From: Brachionus plicatilis
Taxonomy: Eukaryota > Rotifera > Eurotatoria > Ploima > Brachionidae
DNA: 64,000 bases
Reading direction: 5' to 3'
NCBI GenBank assembly: GCA_010279815.1
Contig: QEOQ01000378.1
Span: 160,926-224,925, forward strand
The position numbers were made by a program, and so were the translations under genes. The number at the start of each line of letters is the position of its first letter. Positions within the stretch are counted from its first letter, which is position 1. Positions 1-11,599 of the stretch are shown piece after piece. The notes below the pieces were generated by a model. That model saw only the letters and a program-made list of their open reading frames with translations. It did no database searches and was not told the DNA's origin.

Positions 1-2
1 AC

Positions 3-1631
3 AAACTGTCTGGTGCTGATACATTCACTAAAATTGACATGAAGTCAGCATATCATCAAATACCTGTCCACGAGGATTCGATAAAATACACCGCCTTTAT
101 ATGTGAATTCGGTTTGTATGAATATTTATCGATGCCTATGGGTATAAAAACCGCACCATCCTGGTTTCAGCGATTCATCGAAATGGCTTTAGATAAATTT
201 ATTAGACAAGATTTGATGCGTGTCTATTTGGATGATCTGATTATTTTTTCAAACTGTCAAACTCTTGGCTTCAACTCTCACAAACAAATAGTATTAGAGA
301 TAATAGATACTTTACGCAAACGAAACTTGAAAATTTCATTCGAAAAATGTGTACCCGTTGTCAATGAAATACAACTGCTTGGAAACGTAATATCTAAGAA
401 TCAAATCAAACCAAACCCAGAAAGAGCAAGTTGTTTAAGGAAAAAAAACAAACCAAAAAACGTCCAAGAGCTACAATGTTGGCTAGGTATTTCAAATCAG
501 TATAGAAAATTTATTGAAAATTATGCGGAAGTTGCAAAACCTTTATATGATTTAATGGATTTAAAAAACGTTCCAGACAACTGTCGTAAGCGAAACGGAG
601 CTGTTAATGGGAGATAAGTTCTTTTAACATGGAATGACTCAGCTCAAACAAATTTTGAAAACTTTAAACAAACGTTGTGTAGCAACTTAGTGTTAGCGTT
701 ACCCGATTTCAACAAACCGTTCTATGTATCGACTGATGCAAGTGAATATGGCTATGGTGCTGTATTGGAGCAGCAACAAGATGATGGTAGTGCCCGACCG
801 ATCGCATATTTTTCAAAGAATTATACGTCGGCCCAAAGAAATTATTCGACGCCCGAAAAAGAACTACTGGCTCTAGTTATGGCTATCGAATATTTCCACC
901 AATATCTATATGGTAAACCATTTCTCATCAAAACAGACCACCTACCACTCACTTGGATACAAACAAAGAAAAACACTCACGCAAGATTAGAACGCGTGTT
1001 ATTACGGCTGAGTATTTACGATTTCGAAATACTTCATGTGCCTCGTAAAGAAAACATTATGGCAGACAATTTCTCAAGTTTGCCAGATGAAAACGAGGTA
1101 AACACTGATCAATACGCTGATTATCTTGACACACTTGTTGCCGAAATTTTCGAAGAAAAAAGTGATGCTAACGTCACTCTAGTAAATAAAAAATCAATTG
1201 AAATTAACGAGATTACAGACTCGATCGAAACAATTTCATTTATTGATGAACAAACGCAAGATGCCGACATTGTGTGGATTATAAATTTAATTAAACAAAA
1301 TCTAGATACAAAACCAGAAGTAAAAATATTCGAAAATACAATGCAGAGACTTTTTTATAGAGAATATGGCAATTTACGTTTAGTAGAAAATGTATTGTAT
1401 CGTACGGTTAAGTGCAAAGATGGATCAAACGTTAACCAGTTTGTATTACCCAAACAAATTCAAGATAGAGTTATTAAACATATGCATGAAACAATTTATA
1501 ATGGACATCTTGGGAGGAGAAAAACAATCGAAAAAATTACATGTCGATTTTATAGACCATATTTACAAACAACTGTTAAAAAAATTATACGTGAATGTGA
1601 AGTTTGTCAAAAAGTTAAAGGCACCAAATAA
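3..1631 (+). pseudogene. pol: gypsy pol: reverse transcriptase, RNase H and H2C2 finger, one in-frame stop
   Basis: The reading frame is open from the window edge. The RT palm shows FTKIDMKSAYHQI and the catalytic VYLDDLIIFS motif near 218-245. An in-frame TAA at 615-617 separates the RT connection domain from RNase H; the frame is otherwise unchanged on both sides, so this is a single nonsense change. RNase H of the Ty3 type follows (FYVSTDASEYGYGAVL, then STPEKELLALV and KTDHLPL). The C-terminus holds the integrase H2C2 finger, with HMHET..., GHLG and CEVCQK spaced as in gypsy integrases. The frame ends at 1631, where integrase moves to another frame. Function in the family: cDNA synthesis, RNA-strand removal and integrase DNA binding. 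Identification as Ty3/gypsy is secure; the finer clade is not assigned. Confidence 0.93.
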
Positions 1632-1639
1632 ACAGAAAT

Positions 1640-2839
1640 GCTGAACTTATTTACCTAAAACCATCATATGTAAACGAATTAATAACGACAGATTTTGCGG
1701 GTCCATTTAAAGAAACAAAACGAGGTAATAAATATTTTCAAATTATCATTGACCATTGTTCAAAAGTAGCAAAATTTTGTCCAACGAAAAACACTCAAGC
1801 TGAAACAGCTGCAGACAATGTAGTTGACAAATGGTGCTGTACTTATGGTATTCCAGATGGCATTCTCTCCGATCAAGGAACACAATTTCAATCTAAACTG
1901 TTAGATTTAGTCTACGATCATCTTGATATTAAACGTCTTAAAACAACACCCTATCACCCACAATGTGACGGTCAAAGCGAGGCGACTGTTAAACTCCTGA
2001 AAAACATGATCAAATGTTACATAGATGAAGACCAAGAAAATTGGGATTTAAACTTTGAAAAATATGCTTTTGCATATAATTCATCTGTGCATAGTACAAC
2101 AAATCAAACACCGTTTACAATGATGTTTAGGAGAGAACCTCGTATACCAATTGATGTTCTAATTCCAAACTTAAATGAATTAAATCGAAAACAAATACTC
2201 GAAAGTCAAACAATTAAATCAAACAAATTTGGCGAAGTAGAAATTTTAGCTGACTATGAGCCAAATCCAAAAGATATACAAGAAAATGCTAAAACTTACA
2301 TAAACAATTTAAAGAAAACCTTACTAACGTCATTACAAATCGCTCTCAAAAATCGTGATATAAACATGCATAAAGCAAAATGGAATCACGATAGAAAAAT
2401 TAAAAAATTTAATTACAAAATTGGCGACCTTGTTTTAGCAGACCATCCTAAACTCAAAAAAGGATTATCGCAAGGTATTGCGCGGAAGTATTATGGTCCA
2501 TTCGAAATTTTCGGAGTAAACCTGAATGGTGTTGATTATTTCATTAAACTTGCTGGATCAAAACGAGCAAAAGTCAAACAAATTCATAAAACAAGATTAA
2601 AAATATATTATTATAACAAACCAGATTTTGGCTGGCTGAAAAATGAAAAAGATGAAATAGATATTACAAGCAAATCCATGTTAAAAGGTGAAAAAATTAA
2701 ATCATCAAAAAAACAAAAAAATAAAAAAACATCTGAATCATCATCAAGTGAAAATGAAGCGGAATGGAATGAGAGCGATGAGGAAACTTTGTTAAAAATC
2801 AAACAAAAGTTGAACAATCATNAAAAAAAAAAAAAATAA
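1640..2839 (+). pseudogene. gypsy integrase core and GPY/F module, frameshifted from pol
   Basis: Continues pol in a different frame after a frameshift near 1615-1640. The DDE triad is visible: Asp in TTDFAGPF (about 1691), Asp in LSDQGTQF (about 1871) and Glu in GQSEATVKLL (about 1982). A GPY/F-type module follows (ARKYYGPFEIFGV, about 2487). The tail is lysine- and serine/glutamate-rich and runs into a poly-A stretch with an N at 2822; no chromodomain was seen. In the family this enzyme joins cDNA ends to host DNA. All three acidic residues are kept, so decay is recent, but the frameshift would prevent a normal polyprotein unless it is a programmed site, for which no clear slippery heptamer was recognised. 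Confidence 0.9.
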
Positions 2840-3127
2840 TATATGTTAGACAAATAATCTTAAAATTTTTCTATAAAAATAACCCTTTCAGGCTTAAATT
2901 TAAAAATTTACTATAAGACAATGCTTTAAACGATGAAAAGTACAAATTTCAAAATAATTTTCAAACACAAATAAAATACAAACGGTTCAAAAATTGCAAC
3001 ATTTATTTAACAAGCAATATGTTTAAAAAGAATAAAATTTGAAAATTTTCAAATTAAATTCATTTTATGTAAAAGAGTCTAATAATTTAAATTTTTTTTC
3101 AAACAATAGATAATCAAAATAGCAAAA

Positions 3128-3916
3128 ATGTTGGGAAACGACGCCGATTTCGATCTGTACCTACAAAATGTGAGCAAAAATGCCGATCCGGTCCAAACAT
3201 CGATCGATTTGTACCACGAAATAAATAAATTCCTCCAAAATATTGGTGATAGTCAACGATACGGCGAAATTAGCTACGTGATCATTCCGCGAAACAAAAA
3301 TCCAAACAGGTCGGATTACATAGCCTTCGTGTCTTTTGAAAGAACAGTAGTCCACGAAGAAGTCGCCAAGGTTCTTAAAAAATTTCCACTTTAACAATGT
3401 GAAGATTTCGATACGAGTCAATGACAAACCAACGTCCAACGCCCAACGTCGAGAGAACAAAATCAAATTTAAAACAGAGCAAGACGGGCGTTCAAAGATC
3501 AAGAGGGACTCAGCAATGAACGCAAACGAGTCGACTCTTCACCTAGAGAAGTTGAATCTCGTCCAAAATCTTCCAAAACAGTGGAAGCAAACGTGGAGGA
3601 ATCTTGTGACTCTTTCGAAAGCGTCGTCCTCATCAAGGAGGAGTCAAGTGAGGAAACACAAACGTCCACAAATGAACAAACAATAGTGAAGCTTACTCAA
3701 GCTGTAGAAGACCTCAAACAAGAATTATTTGAGACAAGAAAAAGAGAATGCCAACTAGCGATCCAGTCTGCATTAAAACAAGTAGAGATCGAAACACTGG
3801 AAGAGTCGAGACAAACACTTCTTAGAGAGAGTGAAGAGGCAGCTGAGTTAGCAAGCAAATTACAAGCTCTGTATAACAAAATGGAAACATCAAATAAAGG
3901 CCCACAAAAAAAGTAA
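3128..3916 (+). pseudogene. accessory 3' ORF between integrase and LTR (RRM-like start, coiled-coil end)
   Basis: The position is that of an env or accessory ORF. The first segment (3128-3394, 88 aa) has an EISYVIIPR strand and, about 20 residues on, DYIAFVSFE, spaced like the RNP2 and RNP1 strands of an RRM fold. It stops at 3394, and open frames continue at 3399-3686 and 3581-3916. The last segment is glutamate/lysine-rich with heptad character (EDLKQELFETRKRE and following), suggesting a coiled coil. At least two frame changes separate the parts, so this copy looks broken. No signal peptide or membrane segment was seen, so an envelope protein is unlikely. An RNA-binding accessory protein is my inference; a displaced Gag-like product is the alternative. 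Confidence 0.5.
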
Positions 3917-4094
3917 ATTTCACTTTCAAACTTTTGTACTAAAAACTAAACTTCATTGTTAATTTTGTAAATTTTGTTTAAATTTAATTGCATCAAAACT
4001 TTAATTTTTTTGTTAAAATTGTTAAATTTAATTAAACTCTAATTTTTAAATTTTTTCCAAAAACTTTACTAAAATCAGGTATCTAAATTCTTCC

Positions 4095-4104
4095 GGGGGG
4101 AAGG
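4095..4104 (+). other. polypurine tract
   Basis: GGGGGGAAGG lies two bases before the TG start of the LTR, the position where plus-strand priming occurs in LTR retrotransposons. Confidence 0.75.
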
Positions 4105-4106
4105 TA

Positions 4107-4289
4107 TGTTGTGGTTTCATACATAACTTCACAAAAAGTGTAATATTCACTAGTCCCTCACGCAAGTGAAGGTCTAGAGAATATTACACTATAAATGCAA
4201 CCCATTATATTTCTTTACCTTCCGCCACCACTCTTTTCTATAACCACGTTTCGTTTAATAAACTAGGCCTGAAGGCCCTACAACAAACA
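4107..4289 (+). repeat. 3' LTR (about 183 bp)
   Basis: Starts TGTTGTGG and ends CAACAAACA. It contains a TATAAAT-like box near 4190 and an AATAAA signal near 4257, in the order expected for U3-R-U5. A 12-bp perfect inverted repeat, AGTGTAATATTC and GAATATTACACT, lies in U3 (about 4137-4191). The partner LTR is outside the window, so the ends rest on PPT position and TG/CA only. Confidence 0.65.
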
Positions 4290-5221
4290 TTCTTTTAATT
4301 AAAAAACCCCTAAACCTTAGGTAGAAAATAAAAACGAGGTAAAACCTCAACACTTGCATAAAATAAATTTAAATGTTCTAAATTTTCTATACATATTGTA
4401 TAAATCCAGGCCTTTTGTTCACTTTTTTTTGGGTCTTTCATTACAACTTGTTGATTTTCTACTTCAGTAGCTGAAGAATTAATTTAAAAAACCAAAAATG
4501 GTCGGTAAAAATCCACATCAAAAAGTTGGCAAAATATCAAATGTATCATCTGCATAACACTATAACTTTTTTTACAATTTAAGATTATTCTCGATCGTGA
4601 ATATTATGATCCTCGGTTTAAGAGACTTGGTATCATAAAAAAAGGAAAACTTTTCTTTGTGAACTGAAAATTCAATTGAATTTTCATATCATCAATACAT
4701 TTCGCATGAAAATATGATTTTAAATTTTAGGTAAATTTCAAATGTTACTATTTAACAAATTATTTATATGTCCTTGATGGATGGACGTCTGTGGTGGATG
4801 GTGGTGGATTAATAAATAAATAAACGAAAATTTAAATTATAATGTTAATTTTATTTAAGCCAGAAACATTACTTTACTTAAATAATAACTCCCTAAACTA
4901 GCTTAAAAAAGTAAGAATATAAAAAATATATCAAACTTAATTAAACAAATTTTAGCCACATGAGCTTCACCTCCTTGTGTGGGAAATCATCGAAGATACT
5001 CAGTCTTCGCTGTTTGTTTACCTGGAATTGTAAATGATGCGTCGTATTTTGCGGGTTCATAATTGTCGGGTTTCGGGTCTTAGACAGTTGATGTTGTCGC
5101 ATGGGTTATAAAAACTCACAAAACCAAACTGGGTCCGAAGACTTGGGCTGCAGTCTGTCTGGCCTTCTAGCTTGGTCGGGTTTACTGAGTGGCTATTTGT
5201 CGGCTCGCTCTTAAGCCCTCC
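4290..5221. other. no gene recognised
   Basis: AT-rich to about 4960, then a more GC-rich stretch (4960-5221) that abuts the minus-strand gypsy element and may be its 3' end or LTR. No boundaries or coding motifs could be fixed. Confidence 0.5.
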
Positions 5222-6116
5222 TCATCGTCTCTGCTTTGGTCGGTCTTCCGACCCTTTTCTGCCAGTTTGGTTGCTTATTGTTGTACCTGGAATGGCTTGG
5301 TTTGCTGGTGATGAAGTGCGTGTGTCAATGGGTTGAGTTGGTGCAATGATTTCCTGGATGAATTTGAATGATGGAGTTTCATGTGGTGATGTAGTTGAAG
5401 GTATTTCAGTGTTATCAGCCCAATAGTATGGTTTGAAGAAGCTGGAATTGTGAGTGAGTATGTGTCCATTTCGATTCGCTGTGACCATTGTGCCCTTCAT
5501 GGCTGTCACGGTATAGGGCTCTGGGTCCCATTCGGAGTCTGATTTCTTTTTGTGTTCTATCTTTGGCAAGACTTTTACTCCGATTTCGATTTGGGGCTCA
5601 CGGGCCCTCATACGCTTATCATATCATATGTGTGATGTTTCTCTTTATGTTCTTAGTATACACTCTTGCCCCAGGTCTTTGTTTTTGCAGGCTGGTGCTG
5701 CGACTTTAACCACTTTGCCTAGATTCTTCATGAAGCTATCCACTTCACCGTTTGCTCTTGGTCATTTTGGTGTTATGCGTTAATGCGTGAACCCCATTTG
5801 CTTGGCGTATTCGGCGAATTGGTACGACTGGAATGGAGGACCATTGTCCGTTTTGTGTTTGATTGGCCATCCTAGGACTCCGTTGAGCCTGTCTAGAACT
5901 TTTTTGACCTGGGCGAATGATGTTGCCGTGATTTTGCTTTTGGCGACCCATCTACTATAGATGCCATGGTTGACAAAAAAGTGGTTGCCGTCTGCCATTG
6001 GTCCGTAGAAGTCTGCACTTATTTCTTGCCATGGTCCATCAGGCATTTCAGATGGTCCTAGAGGTGCAAACTCGGTTTTGTTCACTAATGCTTGGCATAT
6101 GATGCAATACTTGGTT
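5222..6116 (-). pseudogene. gypsy integrase, broken
   Basis: Reading from the right, the Cys pair of the H2C2 finger (YCIICQA) is followed by the core, with ISADFYGP (first Asp) and KTDNGPPFQS (second Asp). The frame breaks near 5780. The next piece in another frame carries TPK, stop, PRANGEVDSFM (third acidic region), then CKNKDLGQE. A further frame at 5222-5611 encodes a typical gypsy integrase tail ending in a core-like NSSFFKPY motif and a Thr/Pro-rich C-terminus. At least two frameshifts and one stop make it non-functional. Assignment rests on motif order and spacing. Confidence 0.85.
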
Positions 6117-6787
6117 GTGCACTCGCGCTGCAACGAATGAGCGGGACTTTATAATGTCATTCGTTATATGAAAAATCGTTATATCAAATTTTCCATGTTA
6201 ATTGATTGGTGTTAAAAAAAAAATGTATAATTGGGCGGTTGATAGATTTTTTTAGTTTTTTATTGACAAAATAAGATAAGAAAACACAAAGTAATTAACA
6301 TAAATAATAAAAATAAGAAAAAATTAAATAAACTAATTAGATAAACTGAAAAAATTATTTTTTACTATTCTTTTTTTACTTTCCATTTTTGAAACAATAA
6401 AAATACACCAATAAAAATTTACTATTAAACAAACAAAAGATTTTATAATAATTTTTGATTGGTTGGTTTCTTTTTATTTTGTCATTATTTTTCAGGAGTT
6501 GACACATACAGATTAAAATTTCATTGATAAACAAAAATTATAACGAATGTGCCAAAAAAAGATTGTATTCGTTAAAGAAAGTGACAATTAACGTTGTTAT
6601 GTATAAGTTAAGTATGAAAATGGGCATTGATTTCCCATTCGCAGTAGCGAATTTTTCATAATTTCATATTCGTAATATGATATTTTGTTAGCCATTGATT
6701 TGAATGGAGAGGAAATCGGGGCTTATACATCATTCGCTGTAACGCGATATTCGTAATAAAGCGAATCGTTATAGCGCGAGTGCACTG
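6117..6787. mobile_element. pogo/Tigger-like MITE inside the gypsy element
   Basis: Terminal inverted repeats begin GTGCACTCGCGCT at the left and end AGCGCGAGTGCAC at the right, both followed inward by TAACGA-type sequence. The right end reads ...GTGCACTG then TA, as expected for a CAGTGCAC... terminus with a TA target. The left end lacks the first CA and the TA, so a deletion seems to have trimmed it together with neighbouring gypsy sequence. The interior is AT-rich with no transposase seen. Confidence 0.7.
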
Positions 6788-7565
6788 TAAGTCATATGCC
6801 CAACGTTGTATTCTTGCTGGCGGTCTTTTGGCGCTATTGTTGAAGATGACTTGGACGACTCTGTTTTCTGTGACTTGCTTGAAAAGGGAGGCGATGAGGT
6901 ATAGCCAGAATTTTTCGCAAGCCACAGAGGTTCTGTGGTTGCAAATGTGTCGCGAATGAACCGACTGTTTGACTGTATTACACCGAGTAGTCATCTCAGC
7001 TCATTTTCTTTTGACGGTGGTGGTGGCCTCTCTTAAGTCTTGACACTTGTCGTCTGTTGGTTTTATGTCTTCAGTTGAAATTTTCAGTCCAAAGAATGTT
7101 TGCTCTCGCTTGTTGAATGCACATTTGTCGACATTAAGCGTTACTTCACGGTTTTCGAGTCGCTTAAGGACGTTAATCAAGGCTTCATGACTTGGTTGGA
7201 TACCTTGTGTGGCGTAGAGCTTTATTCATCGGCCTGGCATCACATGTGAGTCTGATGTCAATCTAATTGTTTGGAGACATGCTTTCGTGTTTCTTGTCAC
7301 CTTTTGGCCCCACCACAAGGTTTGATATCCACAGCGTCGAGCCCATTGATGAGTTAACTTTTTCGAGTTTGCCTTCGTCTACTTGCTTCTCTAGTTCTCT
7401 CTTGACCGAGTCTTGTAGATGGATTGCTACTGGTCTGAGCTTTTGCTTGAATGGCCTTGCGTCTGAGTCGAAGTCCAACTTGAGTTCGATCCCGGTTATG
7501 CAGCCCATGGTTTCAGAACATAGTTTTGGAAACTTTTTGAATTCGGAATTTTTTCTCCTCGGCAA
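6788..7565 (-). pseudogene. gypsy RT and RNase H remnants
   Basis: From right to left on the minus strand: an RT N-terminus with the proline-rich approach (ARPFKQKLRP), a DSVKRELEKQ helix and LWISNLVVGPKGDKK (7290-7540); then, after loss of the palm, the RT thumb (HEALINVLKRLENREVTLN, then KCAFNKREQTFFGLKIS, about 7010-7200); then an RNase H end with AKRPPARIQRWAYDLQ (about 6780-6835) that runs straight into the MITE. Frames differ between the pieces. Only a fossil is left. Confidence 0.85.
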
Positions 7566-7704
7566 ATTCGGATCGCTGCGCTGTAAAATAGTCTGTTATA
7601 AGCTTGTAAGCTTGCGCGTGCGTCTCGGCTCCGGATGCTTTTGTAAATCTCGTAAATATCTGGGCAGATCATCAGCTGGAAGGTTGATTTTATTCGTTGG
7701 TTGA

Positions 7705-8734
7705 TTTAAATCTCCCATCTTGTTCCGACTGTGGTTAACTCTTCGCTGGTTGCGAACGCGAACTATCCGCAAGTAACTTTATCATTCATTTCTTTTGCTT
7801 TTCTAATTTTCGTTCGGCTTCGCTTTCGTTTTCTTTTTTGCCTTCACTTTCGTTTCCTCGAGTTTCTCTGAACTATTCTTTTCTTCTTTCTTCTTTTGTT
7901 AAGATAAAGTTTTGCTGTCTGGTCTATCCTGCCTCGGACTTGACATTCACTGTGATTGTTTTTTTTCCTCCTCGCCAATTGTTCTATTTCTCTAGGGGGG
8001 GTTGGTTATCAGGATTTATTGAAAGGATTGCTTCTTTGTTAAATGGTTTATTTAACTTTATAATTGATAAAAAAAACGGCCGTTTTAAGCCAATGTAAAA
8101 TAATGCACAAAGTGTAAAAAAGTGTACATAATAGAATTGTAAATGGAAACATTTGAAGAGTTTTAAATGAGAAGGGCAAGGTAAAGGTAAGCGTCATGCT
8201 GATGCTTCTCTTAATTGTGCATTAGTGTATATAAAGTTTTAGATTTTTATGATGCGAATATGACATGTGACTATGTAGATTTTAAACTTGTAAATATTTG
8301 AAATTAACATTTTTTTTTAAAGAGCAAAACTTGCTCTTGTGGTTGCTGTACCACAATGACGTTAAACTCAAAATGTCCAAATCCGATCTAATGTTTTGCT
8401 CTTGATGTTGGTGTAAGATAACTTTTTGCCGACAAAATTTTGATTTGTCCGTTGGTTTGGTTTCTATATTCATCGAGTGTCTCTTCACTTATTTTTTTTC
8501 GTTCTGTTTAATTTTATTCAGACTATGGATGTCTTGGCGTATTAACTCCTTGTTGAAAGTTGAAGAGTCAATTAAACTTGTTCCCCACACTTTATATTTA
8601 TATTATATTATTGCAATAAACTATTAAACAACTACCCTTGATATTCTTCCAGTAACAACTTAGTAGTAGCTAAAGAAACAACAATTGATCAATTGAGAAG
8701 TATAAGAAACTAGTTAAATAAGGCAAATTTTTGA
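7705..8734. other. no gene recognised
   Basis: Pyrimidine-rich to about 8000, probably the 5' leader of the minus-strand gypsy element, then AT-rich sequence. Short open frames here have no recognisable motif. Confidence 0.4.
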
Positions 8735-9866
8735 ATGTCCATTTTGGTTCTAATTGAAGACAAAAAGCCGTTTGATGCATGTAAAGTGGAGGAACTGAAA
8801 TCTTGGCTCAGGCTCGATGCTTAGTTGCGAGATACTTGGTCTCAGATAACGATGAACTTGAAGAAGTATCCGAGGAAGCTTTCAATGGTTGGATAGAAGA
8901 AGTGACAAGCTCACAGGGTGCTAAAAAAGTGCACCTAATAGACTTAATCATCAGATTAGGTACTTTGACGGCTAGTAATGTTAACAGAGTAATTAACAAA
9001 GAATCCGAACTCAGAACGAAGCAAAAAGAGTTCAAAGAAAGAGAAGAAGAACTCAGAACCATGACTGAGGAACTAAATGAACTGAAGAAGCTTAAACTTA
9101 GAATCAGTCAAACAGATGGTATAAACCAAAATAGCCGAACAGGAAATCATGAGAGTAAGCTTTCACCATCAGGTGGAAGTAGCTCCAATAACAGCACTGA
9201 AAGCAGCACTAAAACATAAAATAATTATACACCCGCTTTCTTGGGCGATCTTAGGTAGCCAAGTGTAAAAAAAAAAGAAATAGAGTTGAAAAATGTCCTT
9301 AAATTCTAATATTAATGATGATGTCGATGCTTGGATTTTTGTAATTGAGAGCCAAGCGGCAAATCTAGGTATTAAGCGGCGGACCTGCCTATGGCTGTTT
9401 TACCATTCCTAATAGGGAGTGCTCTAAGCACAATTAAAATCATGATCATGAAAAACAAGAACTTGAAATGGGGTGACATTCCAAGAATACAAACAAATTG
9501 ATTCAGGTAGAATCGACGACACTTACTGAACTTATTAACCTCAAATTAGATGGTTCAGGTTGTGACGAATTCTAAGTCAGATTTCAGAATCTTTGTGGCG
9601 AGCTATCACAAACACACGAATCTGATAAAGTTCGTTTACTAATTAGAACAGTCTCAAAGAGAATTGGTGAAGAACTAATGCTTAGGGAACTAGAGCGTCC
9701 AGACGAAGCTCTTAATGTTGTTAAGGTAATGTATATCTGCATGGGGAATACATCTTACAACACAGATAAAGTCAATATGTCTCGATATGTTGGCAGTAAT
9801 AAAATATGGCTAAGCAAAGCTTTAAATGCGAGTAACGAAACATTAATTTTTTTTTTCAAAATTTAA
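8735..9866 (+). pseudogene. gag: retrotransposon gag, broken
   Basis: The ATG at 8735 opens a frame with a SAP-like stretch (KVEELKSWLR) that shifts near 8800 into a 130-residue frame with a charged coiled coil (8803-9219). A second ATG at 9293 begins DDVDAWIFVIESQAANLGI and continues, with frame changes and stops, through TTLTELINLKLDG, FQNLCGELSQTHESDK and VSKRIGEELMLRELERP. This resembles the capsid helices of LTR-retrotransposon Gag. A zinc knuckle lies downstream at 10836-11039, separated by a hAT MITE. Several stops and shifts show it is dead. Whether the owner is Ty1/copia or Ty3/gypsy cannot be told because no pol is attached. Confidence 0.6.
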
Positions 9867-9952
9867 TGTATTATAAAATTATGATTGAAATAAATAATTT
9901 AAAAAATCAAGTATAATCTTATTTATAAAAAAATATATTGTTTATAATTAAA

Positions 9953-10290
9953 TAGTGTTGGGATCCGTACAAGCGACACTTAACCGGTCAAAATTTTCAG
10001 AAACCGTGACCGTGTCCGCAGGAACAGGACAACTTTTTGGCTGGCGGTCATTTGGACGGTCAGCCATGCGGTCTAATTTTTGGGCAGCGAAAAAAAACTG
10101 TCTAAAAAATACGGGTAAAAATACTATATTTTTGACAGCCCGTATTCTTGACCATTCGTATGTTTTAAAGCCGTTTTTCACACCGTTTATTTTGACGATC
10201 CGAAAATTAGACCGCCTAGCTGACCGGCAAAATGTCTGCAAAAAACCGTCCGTGTAATGGACCGATTTGTCTTGACCGTATCCAACACTA
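9953..10290. mobile_element. hAT MITE with exact 8-bp target duplication
   Basis: Ends are TAGTGTTGG... and ...CCAACACTA, inverted over about 20 bp. The flanks are TAATTAAA on both sides (9945-9952 and 10291-10298), the 8-bp duplication typical of hAT insertions. The interior is rich in GACCG/CGGTC words on both strands and has no transposase. Confidence 0.88.
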
Positions 10291-10298
10291 TAATTAAA

Positions 10299-10835
10299 AT
10301 AAAAATCGCTGAAAAAATTGAAAAATCTTTATCGATGGGTCTTAACTTAACTAATTTAGTTAAGTCGACTAGAATTAAGTCAATAATTTTTTAATAAACT
10401 AGTTTTTGGTCAATTAAAATTACCCAACTAGTTTTTAGTTAATTAATTTTTAGTCCGCTTATTTTTAGTTAACTAATTTTTAGTCGATTAAAACTTATAT
10501 AAGTCGAATTAGTTACACTAAGATTACAAAAAAATGTGAAAGGGATGCTATTATCCATGTGAGATATCTCGGGATTAGTATGATATTAAAAAACTTGTTT
10601 AAAAGTAGAAGAAAAGTTTAATTTGCAAATTTTAATTGGTAAATTTTTTATTTTTTTCAAATTTAGAATAGTATATGTTAAGGTTTTATCAAAAATTCTC
10701 ATCCAGGAAAATATTTTAAAATCGCGCATTCTAGATTTACAATACATCTCATTGTGAGACTATATACCTCGTCACGGCTGCCTCGTTCCTCGCAATAATA
10801 ATAAATCGAAGGCTAGGAGCAAAAATTTAAACAAT
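10299..10835. other. AT-rich spacer within the broken gag region
   Basis: Contains repeated AGTTAA/TTAGTCGA words (10340-10520). No coding signal seen. Confidence 0.4.
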
Positions 10836-11039
10836 ATGGTAAGAACGATGAGATTAGACCTCAGTATTATCAAAAAAACAGACACTGGACACAAAAAGAA
10901 GACTTATGTTAAAAGGGATGACCTAGTTTGCTATAAGTGCAATAAACGTGGCCATGTTATAAAAGACTGCAAAGTAAAAAGACAAAGGTCACAAAGGAAA
11001 TTACAAGAAAATCAATGTGGCAAACGCGATATCAGCTAG
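10836..11039 (+). pseudogene. retroelement nucleocapsid zinc knuckle
   Basis: A CCHC knuckle of form CX2CX4HX4C is intact (CYKCNKRGHVIKDC) in a lysine-rich context, as in Gag nucleocapsids that bind RNA. The frame ends at 11039; following sequence in other frames is Ser/Asp-rich without a recognisable protease. It is probably the 3' continuation of the gag remnant at 8735-9866. Confidence 0.7.
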
Positions 11040-11599
11040 TGAATCATCAGCCGATGAAGATCAGTGTAATATGCCAGCTGAAGGGAAATTACTTACCAGT
11101 CGTGGGCTAATTGACGTAAAACCCATGCGTTTATAAGTTTTATTGCAGCGCAACCGTCTCGATAATTTCAAACAAAATGATTGACAAACATGTAATGGAG
11201 ACCATTCCGACGAACAGGAAATTAAAAAAAGCAGACAAATCTGTTCTAAAGATTGATTCTTCCAGTGACAAACTTAAAATAATCTTCGATTGGTCTAGTT
11301 GATCTTTTTGAATCTTCAGCATTATGTCTTCTCGAGTGTAACTTGCTTACCAAATTTTCCTTTATACAACAACTCTTCCATAGGTTTGCTTTCTTATCTA
11401 CTCGACGTCCAATTTTTTAAAAAATTCACTGCTTCACTTGACGCCTCAAATCTCTTTAGTGTATCTTAACCTAGGAAAACTTCGTTGTATAAATTATGGA
11501 TCACGAGCGTTCAAAAAAAATGATAACGAATATTTCATGTCGTTTATTGAAAAAAGACGTAAATGTCTTTCAATTTACCTATTCCATTCATATCTTTGG

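Larger units (their letters stand above)
1..4289 (+). mobile_element. Ty3/gypsy LTR retrotransposon, 5' end outside window
   Basis: Domains run in gypsy order: reverse transcriptase, RNase H, H2C2 zinc finger, integrase core, GPY/F module, an extra 3' ORF, a purine tract and an LTR with TG...CA ends. Gag, protease and the 5' LTR would lie left of base 1. One in-frame stop and one frameshift in pol, plus frame breaks in the 3' ORF, indicate a recently dead copy. A single ambiguous base at 2822 sits in a poly-A run. Confidence 0.93.
5222..7704 (-). mobile_element. second Ty3/gypsy element, decayed
   Basis: On the minus strand the order is an RT N-terminal part, an RT thumb piece, the RNase H end, an inserted MITE, the integrase finger and core, and an integrase C-terminal tail. 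The RT palm with its YxDD motif is missing between about 7200 and 7270, and the segment between RNase H and the zinc finger is lost next to the MITE. It is more GC-rich than its surroundings and differs in sequence from the element at 1-4289. Confidence 0.85.

Noticed and set aside
7267..7704. 145-codon plus-strand frame over the second gypsy element
   Set aside because: Antisense to recognisable RT sequence.
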